DNA from: Leisingera aquaemixtae | GTDB lineage: Bacteria; Pseudomonadota; Alphaproteobacteria; Rhodobacterales; Rhodobacteraceae | Reading direction: 5' to 3' | DNA: 64,000 nucleotides | Assembly: GCF_019801145.1 (NCBI RefSeq) | Contig: NZ_JAHVJQ010000003.1 | Span: forward strand, 434,001 to 498,000 | Shown: positions 8,690 to 17,514 of the stretch, piece after piece | Position numbering within the stretch: position 1 is the stretch's first letter | Layout of the letters: each line of letters starts with the position of its first letter | Notes under the pieces: generated by a model | Told to the model about the DNA's origin: nothing | Database searches by the model: none | Seen by the model: the letters and a program-made list of their open reading frames with translations, nothing else | Translations under genes and position numbers: made by a program

Positions 8690-10465
8690 TTACAAGGGCC
8701 AGAATACCAGGATTGCCGGGATCGACACCGCGATGATCAGCGCCTCCAGCGGCAGCCCCATCCGCCAGTAATCCCCGAAATGGTAGCCGCCGGGCCCCAG
8801 CACCAGGGTGTTGTTCTTGTGCCCGATCGGGGTCAGGAACGCGGCTGAAGCGGCAACCGCCACCGCCATCAGGAACGGATCGGGCGAAACCCCCAGCGTC
8901 TCTGCCATCTGAATGCCGACAGGGGCAGCAACAATTGCCGTGGCGGTGTTGTTCAGCACATCCGACAGAGTCATGGTGACCACCATCAGCACCGTCAGCA
9001 CCGCCCAGGCGGGCAGCCCTGCAGTCAGGCCGGTCAGCGCGTTGGCGATCAAGGCCGTGCCGCCGGAGCTGTCCAGCGCCGCCCCCAGCGGGATCATCGA
9101 CCCCAGAAGAACCACCACCGGCCATTCCACATGGTCATAGATTTCTGCCACCGGCAGGATCTTCAAGAGCACATAGCCGATGGCCACCAGCCCCAGCGCC
9201 ACCGGCAGGTAGATCAGCCCCAGCGACGCCGCCAGAACTGCAGCGGCAAACAGGCCGATGGCGGCCCAAGTCTTGTCATTTGCCGTCACGGCCAGCCCGC
9301 GCGCGGCCAGCGGCAGGCAGCCCAGCCAGTCCGCCACATCGGCGCTGCGCCCGCGCGGGGACAGCAGCAGCAGGATGTCGCCCGCCTGAACCTCGGTCTG
9401 GCGGATGTGGCGGGTGATCCGCGTGCCCTGGCGGGAAATGCCCAGCAGCACCGCGCTCTGGCGCCAGGCAAGGCCGATGGATTGCGCGGTCCGGCCCCGG
9501 ATGCGGGCGGTCTCGGGAACCACCAGCTCCGTCAGTTCCAGCCCTTCGCCCGCTGCCGTCAGCTTCTCGGACCGGGCGGCATCGGCAAACTCCAGCTTCA
9601 GCGCGCTGCGGAACTCGTCCAGCGCTTCGGGCTCCGCCTCGATCACCAGCGTGTCGCCCTCGCGCAGCAGCGCGGCAACAGCCCTGCCATAGCGCCGCTT
9701 GCCGTCCCGGATCAGGCCCAGGATCGCCACATCGGCCTTCTCGGCCTCTTCATCCAGTTCCCCCAGGCGCCTGCCGGCCAGCTCGGACCCTTCGCCCACC
9801 GTCAGCTCGGCGATATAGGGCGCCAGCTGCGCCTCGGACGCGCCGGCCGCATTCTCGCGCGCCGGGATCAGCCGCCAGCCAATGAGCGCCACAAAGGTGA
9901 GCCCCGCCAGCGCTGCAACCCCGCCAACCGGCGCAAAATCGAACATCCGGAAGGGTTCACCCAGAGTTTCGCCGCGGATTGCAGCAATGATGATGTTGGG
10001 GGGCGTGCCGATAAGCGTCGCCATGCCGCCCAGGATGGTGGCAAAGGACAGGGGCATCAGGCTGAGGCCCGGCGCCCGGCCGGCCTTGCGTGCGGTCTGA
10101 ATGTCCACCGGCATCAGCAATGCCAGCGCCGCCACATTGTTCATGAAGGCCGACAGCACCGCGCCAACGCCGCCCATCAGCGCGATGTGGCCGCCCAGGC
10201 CCCGGGTGCTGTCCACCAGCGTCCGGGTGATCAGGAACACCGCGCCGGACCGCACCAGCCCGGCCGAGACAACCAGCACCAGCGCCACCACCAGCGTTGC
10301 CGGGTGGCCGAACCCGGCAAAGGCATCGCCCGCGGGCACAACCCCCAGCACCACGCCCGCCATCAGCGCAGCAAAGGCCACCAGGTCATAGCGGAAACGG
10401 CCCCACAGCAGCAGGCCAAAGACGGCAGCAAATAACCCAAACAAAACGGCTTGATCATATGTCAT
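8690..10465 (-). CDS. SLC13/DASS-type permease with TrkA-C (RCK_C) domains (second copy)
   Basis: A 591-residue paralogue of the 6625-8403 permease with the same order: membrane block (about 1-190, with MNNVAALALLMPV and GTPPNIIIAAIRG), two RCK_C/TrkA-C-like domains (about 210-390), membrane block (LNNTATAIVAAP, LTPIGHKNNTLVLGPGG). The paired N-N/P-I-G motifs mark the anion/Na+ site. It is oriented towards the first copy (tail to tail), and the two differ widely in sequence, so this is not a recent tandem duplication. The substrate is unknown; sulfate or a dicarboxylate is plausible from the family. Confidence 0.88.
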   Translation of the reverse strand: MTYDQAVLFGLFAAVFGLLLWGRFRYDLVAFAALMAGVVLGVVPAGDAFAGFGHPATLVVALVLVVSAGLVRSGAVFLITRTLVDSTRGLGGHIALMGGVGAVLSAFMNNVAALALLMPVDIQTARKAGRAPGLSLMPLSFATILGGMATLIGTPPNIIIAAIRGETLGEPFRMFDFAPVGGVAALAGLTFVALIGWRLIPARENAAGASEAQLAPYIAELTVGEGSELAGRRLGELDEEAEKADVAILGLIRDGKRRYGRAVAALLREGDTLVIEAEPEALDEFRSALKLEFADAARSEKLTAAGEGLELTELVVPETARIRGRTAQSIGLAWRQSAVLLGISRQGTRITRHIRQTEVQAGDILLLLSPRGRSADVADWLGCLPLAARGLAVTANDKTWAAIGLFAAAVLAASLGLIYLPVALGLVAIGYVLLKILPVAEIYDHVEWPVVVLLGSMIPLGAALDSSGGTALIANALTGLTAGLPAWAVLTVLMVVTMTLSDVLNNTATAIVAAPVGIQMAETLGVSPDPFLMAVAVAASAAFLTPIGHKNNTLVLGPGGYHFGDYWRMGLPLEALIIAVSIPAILVFWPL

Positions 10466-10520
10466 GGCGCCAGCTTATCCCTGAAACCCCGCGGAACAAG
10501 GGCAAAGCGGGGCAGGGCGC

Positions 10521-10549
10521 TTGAAAGCCCCCGCCTTGCGGGGCTATAT
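10521..10549 (+). promoter_or_regulatory. Candidate promoter of yebC
   Basis: TTGAAA, a 17-bp spacer, then CTATAT, ending 37 nt before the yebC ATG: a good match to a housekeeping promoter. The spacer and its flanks contain AGCCCC...GGGGCT, a short dyad that could be an operator or simply chance in GC-rich DNA. Confidence 0.5.
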
Positions 10550-10586
10550 GGGCGCCAATTCAAAGTTACAGCAGCAAGGATGCACC

Positions 10587-11327
10587 ATGGCAGGCCATTC
10601 AAAATGGGCTAACATTCAGCACCGCAAGGGCCGTCAGGACGCGGCGCGGTCGAAACTGTTTTCCAAGCTGGCCAAGGAGATCACCGTGGCCGCCAAGATG
10701 GGCGACCCCGATCCCGACAAAAACCCGCGCCTGCGCCTGGCCGTCAAAGAGGCCAAGTCGCAGTCCGTCCCCAAGGACGTGATCGAACGCGCGATCAAGA
10801 AGGCCATCGGCGGCGACGCCGAAAACTATGACGAAATCCGCTACGAGGGCTATGGTCCCAACGGTGTCGCGGTGATCGTCGAGGCGATGACCGACAACAA
10901 GAACCGCACCGCCTCCAACGTGCGCTCCACCTTCTCCAAGAACGGCGGCAACCTGGGTGAAACCGGTTCGGTCGGATTCATGTTCGACCGCAAGGGCGAG
11001 GTGACCTATCCGGCCTCCGTGGGCGATGCCGACACCGTGATGATGGCAGCGATCGAAGCCGGCGCCGAGGATGTCGAAAGCTCCGAGGACGGCCACATCA
11101 TTTATTGCGCCGATACCGACCTAAACGATGTGTCGAATGCGCTGGAGGCCGAACTGGGCGAATCCGAGTCGACCAAACTGGTCTGGAAACCCAGCACCAC
11201 CACCGAGCTGGACCTGGAAGGCATGCAGAAGCTGATGAAGCTGGTCGATGCGCTGGAAGACGACGACGACGTGCAGCGCGTCACCACCAACTTCGAGGCC
11301 AGCGACGAGGTCATGGCGCAGCTCTGA
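10587..11327 (+). CDS. YebC/PmpR-family DNA-binding/translation protein
   Basis: A 246-residue YebC-family protein starting with the invariant [20 protein letters not shown]. The three-domain layout is normal, with an acidic C-terminal domain ([10 protein letters not shown]). Members are annotated as transcriptional regulators (PmpR). Some bacterial YebC proteins also help ribosomes through proline-rich stretches, so the long-used name may be misleading. The open frame reaches 22 codons further upstream, but MAGHSKW at 10587 is the family start. An intrinsic terminator follows 24 bp after the stop. Confidence 0.95.
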   Translation: MAGHSKWANIQHRKGRQDAARSKLFSKLAKEITVAAKMGDPDPDKNPRLRLAVKEAKSQSVPKDVIERAIKKAIGGDAENYDEIRYEGYGPNGVAVIVEAMTDNKNRTASNVRSTFSKNGGNLGETGSVGFMFDRKGEVTYPASVGDADTVMMAAIEAGAEDVESSEDGHIIYCADTDLNDVSNALEAELGESESTKLVWKPSTTTELDLEGMQKLMKLVDALEDDDDVQRVTTNFEASDEVMAQL

Positions 11328-11351
11328 TCTGCCGCTTGACGCGATTTTCAA

Positions 11352-11376
11352 GGCCCGCCAGCCCGGCGGGCCTTTT
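11352..11376 (+). terminator. Intrinsic terminator of yebC
   Basis: GGCCCGCC (11352-11359), AGCCC loop, GGCGGGCC (11365-11372), then TTTT: an 8-bp perfect GC stem followed by a T run directly after yebC. Confidence 0.8.
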
Positions 11377-11415
11377 GCTTTCAAACTCTCGGAAATTTCC
11401 AAACAAGGGCCGCCG

Positions 11416-11889
11416 ATGCAGATCAGAGAGTTCCGCCCCGACGATGCCGCAGCGCTGGCGCAGATATTCCATGCCGCGGTTCATGGTATCGGCGCCCGGG
11501 ACTACAGCCCCGAACAGCTCAAGGCCTGGAGCCCGGAACCCGCCCCGGCAGAGGTCTGGTCCAGCCGCGCCGCCGACGGCCGCCATGTCTTTGTTGCCGC
11601 GGACGCCGGCAACCAGCCGCAGGCCTTCATTGAGCTTGAGATGGACGGCCATATCGACTGTTTCTACTGCCACCCGCAGGTTGCGGGCACCGGCACGGGT
11701 GCCGCGCTTTATGAACGGCTTGAGGCCGAAGCCCGCAGCCTCGGCCTCAGGTCGCTTTATGTGGAGGCCAGCGAGGCCGCCCGGCGGTTCTTCCTACGCC
11801 AAGGCTTCACCATCGAGACCCGGCGCGAAATCGAACGCCGCGGGGTTGTGCTGCATAACTACCGGATGACAAAGACGCTGGCCGGCTGA
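11416..11889 (+). CDS. GNAT-family N-acetyltransferase
   Basis: A 157-residue single-domain acetyltransferase. It begins MQIREFRPDDAAALAQIF (alpha1 of the fold), the acetyl-CoA loop is VAGTGTGAALYERLE (the Q/RxxGxG/A-type turn), and it ends with EASEAARRFFLRQGF (the usual 'A..FY...GF' element). The length and YSPEQLKAW segment resemble the YafP/PA-type small GNATs. The substrate is unknown. The open frame begins further upstream within yebC, but the terminator in between and the family start favour 11416. Confidence 0.85.
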   Translation: MQIREFRPDDAAALAQIFHAAVHGIGARDYSPEQLKAWSPEPAPAEVWSSRAADGRHVFVAADAGNQPQAFIELEMDGHIDCFYCHPQVAGTGTGAALYERLEAEARSLGLRSLYVEASEAARRFFLRQGFTIETRREIERRGVVLHNYRMTKTLAG

Positions 11890-11913
11890 CCTGCTTCGTC
11901 GCAGCGCCGGCGT

Positions 11914-12777
11914 TCAGCGCGGCTCCGGCCCGATCAGCCCGGCAGCGTGCAATTCGCCGCTGCCCGGCAGCCACAGCTCCGCGCTTGGCACTGAAAATAT
12001 CCTGTCGGTAAATTCGGCACTGACGCCTTGTTGCAGCAGGAAGGCGCGGTCTTTTTCCTGTTCCCGCTGCAGGTCGATTTGCGGCAGGCCGCTCTCGAAC
12101 TGCAGCGCATAGCTGTGAAAGCCCAGCTGCCCGTCCGGCCCAAGGCTGCGTTCCGCGCCGGCGGCAAACATCAGCGTGCAGGCCGAGGCGCACAAACCGG
12201 CGGCGCGGGTGTCCCAGCCGTTCTGCCGGATCAGCCGCGCGGCGCCGCGCGCCTCGGCGATCAGCCCGCCGGGTCCGGCCAGCGCAACCTGATCCACGCC
12301 GGGGTTCTCCTCTGCCAGCTTCCGCATCCGCTTGGTCAGGCCAAAGGTGATTTCGCCGTCAAAGATCAGCGCCCGGCCATCCGCGGACACAAACAGGCGG
12401 TAAAGTGCCTCGCGCTCCTTCCGCCGCTGTTCGGCATAGGCGGGCTCCTCCACCGCCCGGGCAATCAGCAGCGCATCCCACCACTGCGTCAGCGCGGCAA
12501 AGCCCGCAAACAGCAGCAGCAGGTAGCCGCCCCAGACCGGCGCCATCGCGCCGGTGCTCTGCACATGGGCGTCCGCGCTGCGCAGAAAGGCCCGCGCCTG
12601 CCACAACAGGAACAGCCCGTCCGCAGCCATCAGAACAAAGGCCAGCGGCACCGGCAGCCGGATCCAGTGGTTGAGCGCCAGCCATCCCAGCAGCACAGCC
12701 GCCCGCGGCAGCACCACCTGCAGCGCCAGGCTGCGGGGCAGGGACAGCGGGGCAGGCGGCGGAGTGCAGTCAGACAT
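11914..12777 (-). CDS. Membrane-anchored ClpP/crotonase-fold periplasmic protein
   Basis: A 287-residue protein with about three N-terminal membrane helices (19-35, 42-60, 82-98), then a soluble domain of the ClpP/crotonase fold. That domain has an oxyanion-type GPGG at 168-171, a candidate nucleophile Ser198 inside CASAC, and a candidate catalytic His221 in LGFHSY. This arrangement matches COG3904-like predicted periplasmic proteins. Two Cys flank the Ser (196, 200), unlike cytosolic ClpP, and could form a disulfide outside the cytoplasm. It lies 27 bp downstream of argP on the same strand, so the two may share a transcript. Protease activity is inferred. Confidence 0.65.
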   Translation of the reverse strand: MSDCTPPPAPLSLPRSLALQVVLPRAAVLLGWLALNHWIRLPVPLAFVLMAADGLFLLWQARAFLRSADAHVQSTGAMAPVWGGYLLLLFAGFAALTQWWDALLIARAVEEPAYAEQRRKEREALYRLFVSADGRALIFDGEITFGLTKRMRKLAEENPGVDQVALAGPGGLIAEARGAARLIRQNGWDTRAAGLCASACTLMFAAGAERSLGPDGQLGFHSYALQFESGLPQIDLQREQEKDRAFLLQQGVSAEFTDRIFSVPSAELWLPGSGELHAAGLIGPEPR

Positions 12778-12804
12778 CGGTGCGGGCCTTTCTGGCGGGG
12801 CGGG

Positions 12805-13689
12805 TCAGGGCTGCGTCAGATACTGTCTTGCCGATTTCTGCACGGCGCGGGTCACCTCGGCAAGGGCCGGGGCCATCACCCGCGCCACCTGCCAGGTGAG
12901 CGGCACCGGCAGCGTTGTGTCCGGGATCAGCGGCACCAGGCGGCCCGTTCGGATGTCCGCCTCCACCATCGCCAAGGGATTCATGCCCCAGCCCAGTCCC
13001 GCAGCGGCGGCATCAATGAACGCCTGGGTCGAGGGCAGGTAATGCGCAGGCGGCGCCAGCCCGGAGGCCACATTGCGCTCCAGCCACAGCCGCTGCAGGT
13101 TGTCCTTGGCGTTGAAGATCAGGCAGGGCGCGCGGGCGGCGGCCTTGGGCGTCACCCCGTCAGGAAACCAGCGCGCCATGAAATCCGGGCTGGCGGTTGC
13201 CGCATAGTCCAGCGTGCCCAGCGGGTGGGCGTCAAACCCGGTCACCGGCTTGGAGCTGGCGGTGACTGCAGCCGAAACCTCGCCGCGCTTCAGCCACTCG
13301 GCGCTGTGGTCCTGGTCATCGACCAGCAGGTCGAACAGCACGCCGTCCACGGCGGCCATCGCATCGATGAACCAGCTCGCCAGGCTGTCGGCATTGACCG
13401 CAATCCGCAGCCGCACCGGGCCGTGATCCGCCTCCAGCGCCAGTTCCCGCGCCAGCTGCGCCTCCAGCAGGCCAATATCTTCAGCGTGTTTGGCAATCCT
13501 GAGGCCGGCCGCAGTTCCGGTGCAGGGCGACCCGCGCAGCACAAGCGCAGTGCCGGTCCGGTCCTCAAGCGCCTTGATCCGCTGCGAAACGGCCGAGGGG
13601 GTCACCGCCAGCGCATGCGCCGCCGCCTCGAACGTGCCGAGACGCAGCACCGCGCTCAACGCTGCCAGCTGGCTGGGATCCATCTGCAT
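12805..13689 (-). CDS. argP: LysR-family regulator ArgP (LysG-type)
   Basis: A 294-residue ArgP/LysG-type LTTR. The HTH occupies about residues 5-60 (GTFEAAAHALAVTPSAVSQRIKALED), with the effector domain after residue 90. In E. coli and Corynebacterium this regulator senses basic amino acids and activates the exporter argO/lysE. Here an argO gene lies divergently 90 bp away, the same arrangement. A TTG at 13695 and ATGs at 13689 and 13683 are possible starts; I use 13689. ATTAG-N5-CTAAT overlaps the start region and may be part of the control site. Confidence 0.85.
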   Translation of the reverse strand: MQMDPSQLAALSAVLRLGTFEAAAHALAVTPSAVSQRIKALEDRTGTALVLRGSPCTGTAAGLRIAKHAEDIGLLEAQLARELALEADHGPVRLRIAVNADSLASWFIDAMAAVDGVLFDLLVDDQDHSAEWLKRGEVSAAVTASSKPVTGFDAHPLGTLDYAATASPDFMARWFPDGVTPKAAARAPCLIFNAKDNLQRLWLERNVASGLAPPAHYLPSTQAFIDAAAAGLGWGMNPLAMVEADIRTGRLVPLIPDTTLPVPLTWQVARVMAPALAEVTRAVQKSARQYLTQP

Positions 13690-13779
13690 TAGCAACTCTA
13701 ATCTGACCTAAAACTCTTTAACTGGATTAATGCGGGGGCGGGCGGTAGTCAAACCTCAGACGCACACGAGGAGACACAC

Positions 13780-14382
13780 ATGCCCCCCAGCCTGATTGCC
13801 GGATTTGCCCTTGGCCTCAGCCTGATCATGGCCATTGGCGCCCAGAACGCCTTTGTCCTGCGCCAGGGGCTGCGGCGCCAGCATGTGTTCTGGATCTGCC
13901 TCACCTGCGCCGGCTCCGATGCGGTGCTGATCACCGCGGGCGTTTTCGGCTTTGGCTCCCTGGCGGTAGCGCTGCCCTGGTTCGAGCAGATGATGCGCTG
14001 GGGCGGCGCGGCCTTCCTGGTCTGGTACGGCGCCCGCGCCCTGCGTGCTGCCTGGCAGGGCGGTGAAACGCTGGAAGCCGCGCAGGAGGGAGCAGGCAGG
14101 GCGCTGATGCCGGTGCTGGCCACGGTGCTGGCGCTCACCTGGCTGAACCCGCATGTCTATCTGGACACGGTGGTGCTCTTGGGGTCGATCTCCGCCCAGT
14201 ACCCGCAGCCGCTGGTCTTTGCCGCCGGGGCCGCGATTGCCAGCTTCACCTTCTTCTTCTCGCTTGGCTATGGCGCCAGCCTGCTGGCCCCGGTCTTTGC
14301 CCGCCCGCGCGCCTGGCAGGTGCTCGACGCCCTTGTCGGACTCACCATGTGGGCGATTGCCGCCAAGCTCCTCCTGATGTGA
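13780..14382 (+). CDS. argO: LysE/ArgO-family amino-acid exporter
   Basis: A 200-residue inner-membrane exporter of arginine and possibly lysine. It has six predicted hydrophobic segments and the LysE-family signature GAQNAFVLRQGLRR near residue 22. The motif TWLNPHVYLDTVVL (about 118-131) is the second conserved block. AGGAG lies upstream of the ATG. It diverges from argP, which probably activates it when basic amino acids or dipeptides accumulate. Confidence 0.9.
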   Translation: MPPSLIAGFALGLSLIMAIGAQNAFVLRQGLRRQHVFWICLTCAGSDAVLITAGVFGFGSLAVALPWFEQMMRWGGAAFLVWYGARALRAAWQGGETLEAAQEGAGRALMPVLATVLALTWLNPHVYLDTVVLLGSISAQYPQPLVFAAGAAIASFTFFFSLGYGASLLAPVFARPRAWQVLDALVGLTMWAIAAKLLLM

Positions 14383-14466
14383 CGAACAGCGCCTGTGCGG
14401 GGGCAGGGCTAACGCCTGCGCAGAAATGCCCTACCTTTCCCCCATGACAGCAGACAGGAGGGAAGG

Positions 14467-15411
14467 ATGAGCTGGAATCCGGCACTGGAACCGCAATGCC
14501 CCGATGCGGGCAGCCTCGACGCCATCGAGACGGTGATCATTCCGCGCGCCCGCGACATCGGCGGCTTTGAGGTCCGCCGCGCGCTGCCCGCGCCGCGCCG
14601 CCAGATGGTCGGGCCGTTCATCTTCTTCGATCAGGCCGGGCCTGCCGAATTCCTGACCGGCCAGGGCATCGACGTGCGTCCGCATCCCCATATCGGCCTC
14701 GGCACGGTCACCTACCTCTATCAGGGCGAGTTCGAGCACCGGGACTCCCTCGGAACCCACCAGATGATCTACCCGGGCGAGGTGAACTGGATGGTGGCCG
14801 GCCAGGGCGTCACCCACTCCGAGCGCACCTCTGCCGCAACCCGCCAGGGCAAAAGCAGCCTGTTCGGCATCCAGACCTGGATCGCGCTGCCGGACAGCCA
14901 CGAGGACGTGCCAGCCGCCTTTGAGCACCACGGCAAGGAGGCGCTGCCGGTGCTGGAGGGCGAGGGCAAGACCGTGCGCCTGATCCTTGGCAGCGCCTGG
15001 GGTGAGAAAGCCCCCGCAACCCTTTATTCCGAAACCTTTTATGCCGATGTGGTGCTGCACCCGGGCGCCAAGCTGCCGCTGCCTTCCGACCACGAGGACC
15101 GCGGGCTTTATGTCACGCAAGGCTCGGTGGAGATCGCGGGTGAGACCTTTGAAGCGGGCCGCATGATGGTGTTCCGCCCCGGCGATGAGATCACCGTGAC
15201 CGCGGGTGCCGAGGGCGCCCGGCTGATGGCGCTGGGCGGCGAAACGCTGAACGGGCCGCGCTACATCTGGTGGAACTTCGTCGCTTCCTCCCGCGACCGG
15301 ATCGAGGCCGCCAAGGCATCCTGGGCCGCGGGGGACTGGCAGCATGGCCGCTTCCAGCTGCCGCCCGGCGATGACCAGGAATTCATCCCGCTGCCCGAAC
15401 GGCGGAAATAA
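14467..15411 (+). CDS. Pirin-family bicupin protein
   Basis: A 314-residue pirin. The N-terminal cupin carries the metal ligands His73 and His75 (RPHPHIGL) and His117 and Glu119 (QGVTHSE). The C-terminal cupin lies at about 190-285 (GLYVTQGSVEIAGE). Bacterial pirins bind Fe or another metal; some have quercetinase activity and others modulate metabolic enzymes, so the role is uncertain. It is preceded by a 78-bp gap after argO and followed within 50 bp by a transporter gene on the same strand. Confidence 0.9.
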   Translation: MSWNPALEPQCPDAGSLDAIETVIIPRARDIGGFEVRRALPAPRRQMVGPFIFFDQAGPAEFLTGQGIDVRPHPHIGLGTVTYLYQGEFEHRDSLGTHQMIYPGEVNWMVAGQGVTHSERTSAATRQGKSSLFGIQTWIALPDSHEDVPAAFEHHGKEALPVLEGEGKTVRLILGSAWGEKAPATLYSETFYADVVLHPGAKLPLPSDHEDRGLYVTQGSVEIAGETFEAGRMMVFRPGDEITVTAGAEGARLMALGGETLNGPRYIWWNFVASSRDRIEAAKASWAAGDWQHGRFQLPPGDDQEFIPLPERRK

Positions 15412-15461
15412 TTCACATGTGAAGTCTTGCGCCGCCGCCCGAACGGGTGTTCTGTCTGCCC

Positions 15462-16382
15462 ATGAGCCAATCCGCCGCCCCCGTCCAGTATGCGCAGAAC
15501 CCCTTGAAGGGGGTGTTCTGGATGGTGGTGACCGGTCTTTGCTTCGTGGCGGTGACGGCGCTGGTCAAATCGCTTGGTACCCGCATCCCGCCCGCCGAGA
15601 GCGCCTTCTTGCGGTATCTTCTGGGGCTGGTGTTCCTGATCCCGATGGCAGGCGCGCTGCGCAGGGCGCATCTCACCCCGCGGCTCTGGGCGCTGTTTGC
15701 AGGCCGCGGCGTTGTGCATACGGCGGGTGTGATCCTCTGGTTTTACGCGATGACCCAGATCCCGCTGGCCGAGGTCACGGCGATGAACTACCTGTCGCCG
15801 GTCTATGTCACCCTGGGCGCGGCGCTGTTCCTCGGGGAGAAGCTGGCCTTCCGCCGCATCACCGCCATTGCCGTTGCCCTGATCGGCGCGCTGATCATCC
15901 TGCGCCCCGGCTTCCGCGAAGTCTCGCCCGGCCATGTCGCCATGCTGTTCACCGCGGTGTCCTTCGGCGCCTCCTACCTGATTGCCAAGTTCACCGTCGG
16001 CAGCAACAGCCCGGCGGTTGTTGTGGGGATGCTGTCGATCTTTGTCACCATCGGCCTGGCCCCCTTTGCCCTGGCGGCCTGGGTCACGCCGACGCTGGCA
16101 GAAACCGCAATCCTGTTCGGCGTTGCCTGCTTTGCCACCGCGGGCCACTACACCATGACCCTGGCCTTCGCCGCGGCGCCCGTGGCGGTCACCCAGCCGG
16201 TCACCTTCCTGCAGCTGGTCTGGGCCACCCTTCTTGGGGCGCTGGCCTTTGGCGAGCCTGCCGATATCTGGGTGATCTCCGGCGGCGGCCTGATTCTGGC
16301 GGCGGTCAGCTTCATTTCCTGGCGTGAAGCCAGGGTAAAAAGGAGAAGTCTTTCATCTTCCGGTAATGCGGCTGGCGTTTGA
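15462..16382 (+). CDS. EamA/DMT-family permease
   Basis: A 306-residue inner-membrane protein with ten hydrophobic segments arranged as two EamA repeats (about 20-145 and 160-290). Family features include YLSPVYVTLGAALFLGEKL at the end of the first repeat and the matching PVTFLQLVWATLLGALAFGE at the end of the second. DMT exporters move amino acids, nucleosides or vitamins; no substrate can be assigned. A GTG at 15447 would add five residues. I use the ATG at 15462 (MSQSAAP), because the first repeat starts about 20 residues later in either case. Confidence 0.85.
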   Translation: MSQSAAPVQYAQNPLKGVFWMVVTGLCFVAVTALVKSLGTRIPPAESAFLRYLLGLVFLIPMAGALRRAHLTPRLWALFAGRGVVHTAGVILWFYAMTQIPLAEVTAMNYLSPVYVTLGAALFLGEKLAFRRITAIAVALIGALIILRPGFREVSPGHVAMLFTAVSFGASYLIAKFTVGSNSPAVVVGMLSIFVTIGLAPFALAAWVTPTLAETAILFGVACFATAGHYTMTLAFAAAPVAVTQPVTFLQLVWATLLGALAFGEPADIWVISGGGLILAAVSFISWREARVKRRSLSSSGNAAGV

Positions 16383-16448
16383 TCGTCTTATGGATGTTAC
16401 ACGCCCGGGTTAAACTCCCGCCTTCATGGAATCTCGCGGGGACCGTGA

Positions 16449-17489
16449 ATGAAGAATTGCCTTTGGCTGCCTGTCCTGCTTCTGGCAGCGCTCCTTGAAA
16501 CGACGGCGGCGCAGGCCGGGACCCGTATCTGCAATGATACGGAAGCTCTGCATCAGCTGGCCGTGACGCTGCACACCGGCGGCCGCTGGGTGGCGCAGGG
16601 GTGGCAGCCGTTGCTGCCGGGCGACTGCGCGGAACCGGTGCCGGAGGGCTATCACAGCAAGTTTTTCTATTTCCGCGCCGAAGGCGCCGGCTACCGTTTC
16701 CGCGACGACAGCGTCCGGTTCTGCACCGCCCCGGGCCGGTTCCGGATCGCGGACGACGGTGCTTGCGAGGTTCCGAACCAATCCCGGCAGGGCTTTGCCA
16801 AGGCGCTCACCGGAGCACGGGAGCGGACGGTTCAGCTCAGCAGCCGTTCGCATCCAGAAAGCAGCGGCGCAGCGGCTGCACCGCTGCAGGAAATCCACTA
16901 CGCCTCGGCCGATGGGGCACAGCATGCCGACCGCTCGAACTATGCGGTGGATGTGGTCTTTCAGGGCTGCACGCAGCAGGGGGAAACAGAAACGGTTACC
17001 TGCAAGTTTGTCGGCAACGGCATGGAAATCGGCGCCGAGGGCAGGGTGCAGATCTCCGATCCGGTTTTCACCTATCTGCTGGGACTGCTGCGCGGCGCCC
17101 CGCTGGCCATCGACGGGGAGATGATCACCCGCTTCGGCTCCTTCGGGGAGCTGGAGCTGCACAGCGTCACGCCGCGGGTGCCGAACCGGTTCGACAAGAT
17201 GCTGCAGCAGATGCAGGGGGAATGGCTGTCGGAACGCAATCCGAAGGACAGGTTTTCCATCTCCGGCGCGGTGCGCCGGGTCCGCTACGGCGGCGTCGAG
17301 ATGACGCCGGAATTTATCACGATCCAGGAAAGCTGCCGCGATCTTCAGGGCGCTGGCGACTACCTGATGGCCTGGGACAGCCAGCGCGGCACCAGCATGT
17401 GCTACCTGATCCAGTCCCTCGGCGCTGAGCGGATGACACTGGTCTACCTGCCGCGCGGCACCCGGCTGGATTACCGCAGGGTGCCGTAG
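16449..17489 (+). CDS. Exported DUF1036-domain protein
   Basis: A 346-residue protein with a signal peptide (1-23, cleavage after AQA). A DUF1036-like domain follows directly: RICNDTEALHQLAVTL, then GWQPLLPGDCAEPV, the paired Cys and 'GWW.I..G.C' pattern of that family. The C-terminal 150 residues are unassigned, with further Cys near the end (SCRDL, MCYLIQ). Periplasmic location is likely and the function is unknown. It is a single-gene unit between the EamA permease and convergent betI. Confidence 0.7.
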   Translation: MKNCLWLPVLLLAALLETTAAQAGTRICNDTEALHQLAVTLHTGGRWVAQGWQPLLPGDCAEPVPEGYHSKFFYFRAEGAGYRFRDDSVRFCTAPGRFRIADDGACEVPNQSRQGFAKALTGARERTVQLSSRSHPESSGAAAAPLQEIHYASADGAQHADRSNYAVDVVFQGCTQQGETETVTCKFVGNGMEIGAEGRVQISDPVFTYLLGLLRGAPLAIDGEMITRFGSFGELELHSVTPRVPNRFDKMLQQMQGEWLSERNPKDRFSISGAVRRVRYGGVEMTPEFITIQESCRDLQGAGDYLMAWDSQRGTSMCYLIQSLGAERMTLVYLPRGTRLDYRRVP

Positions 17490-17514
17490 CTGGGCAGCTG
17501 CGGGCCGGCAAAAG

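Noticed and set aside
6625-10465. Two SLC13 permeases considered as a recent tandem inverted duplication
   Set aside because: Protein sequences differ throughout except at fold-defining motifs, so they are old paralogues.
12028-13692. 554-codon plus-strand frame over the ClpP-fold gene and argP
   Set aside because: Gln/Arg/His-rich antisense shadow of two recognisable minus-strand genes.
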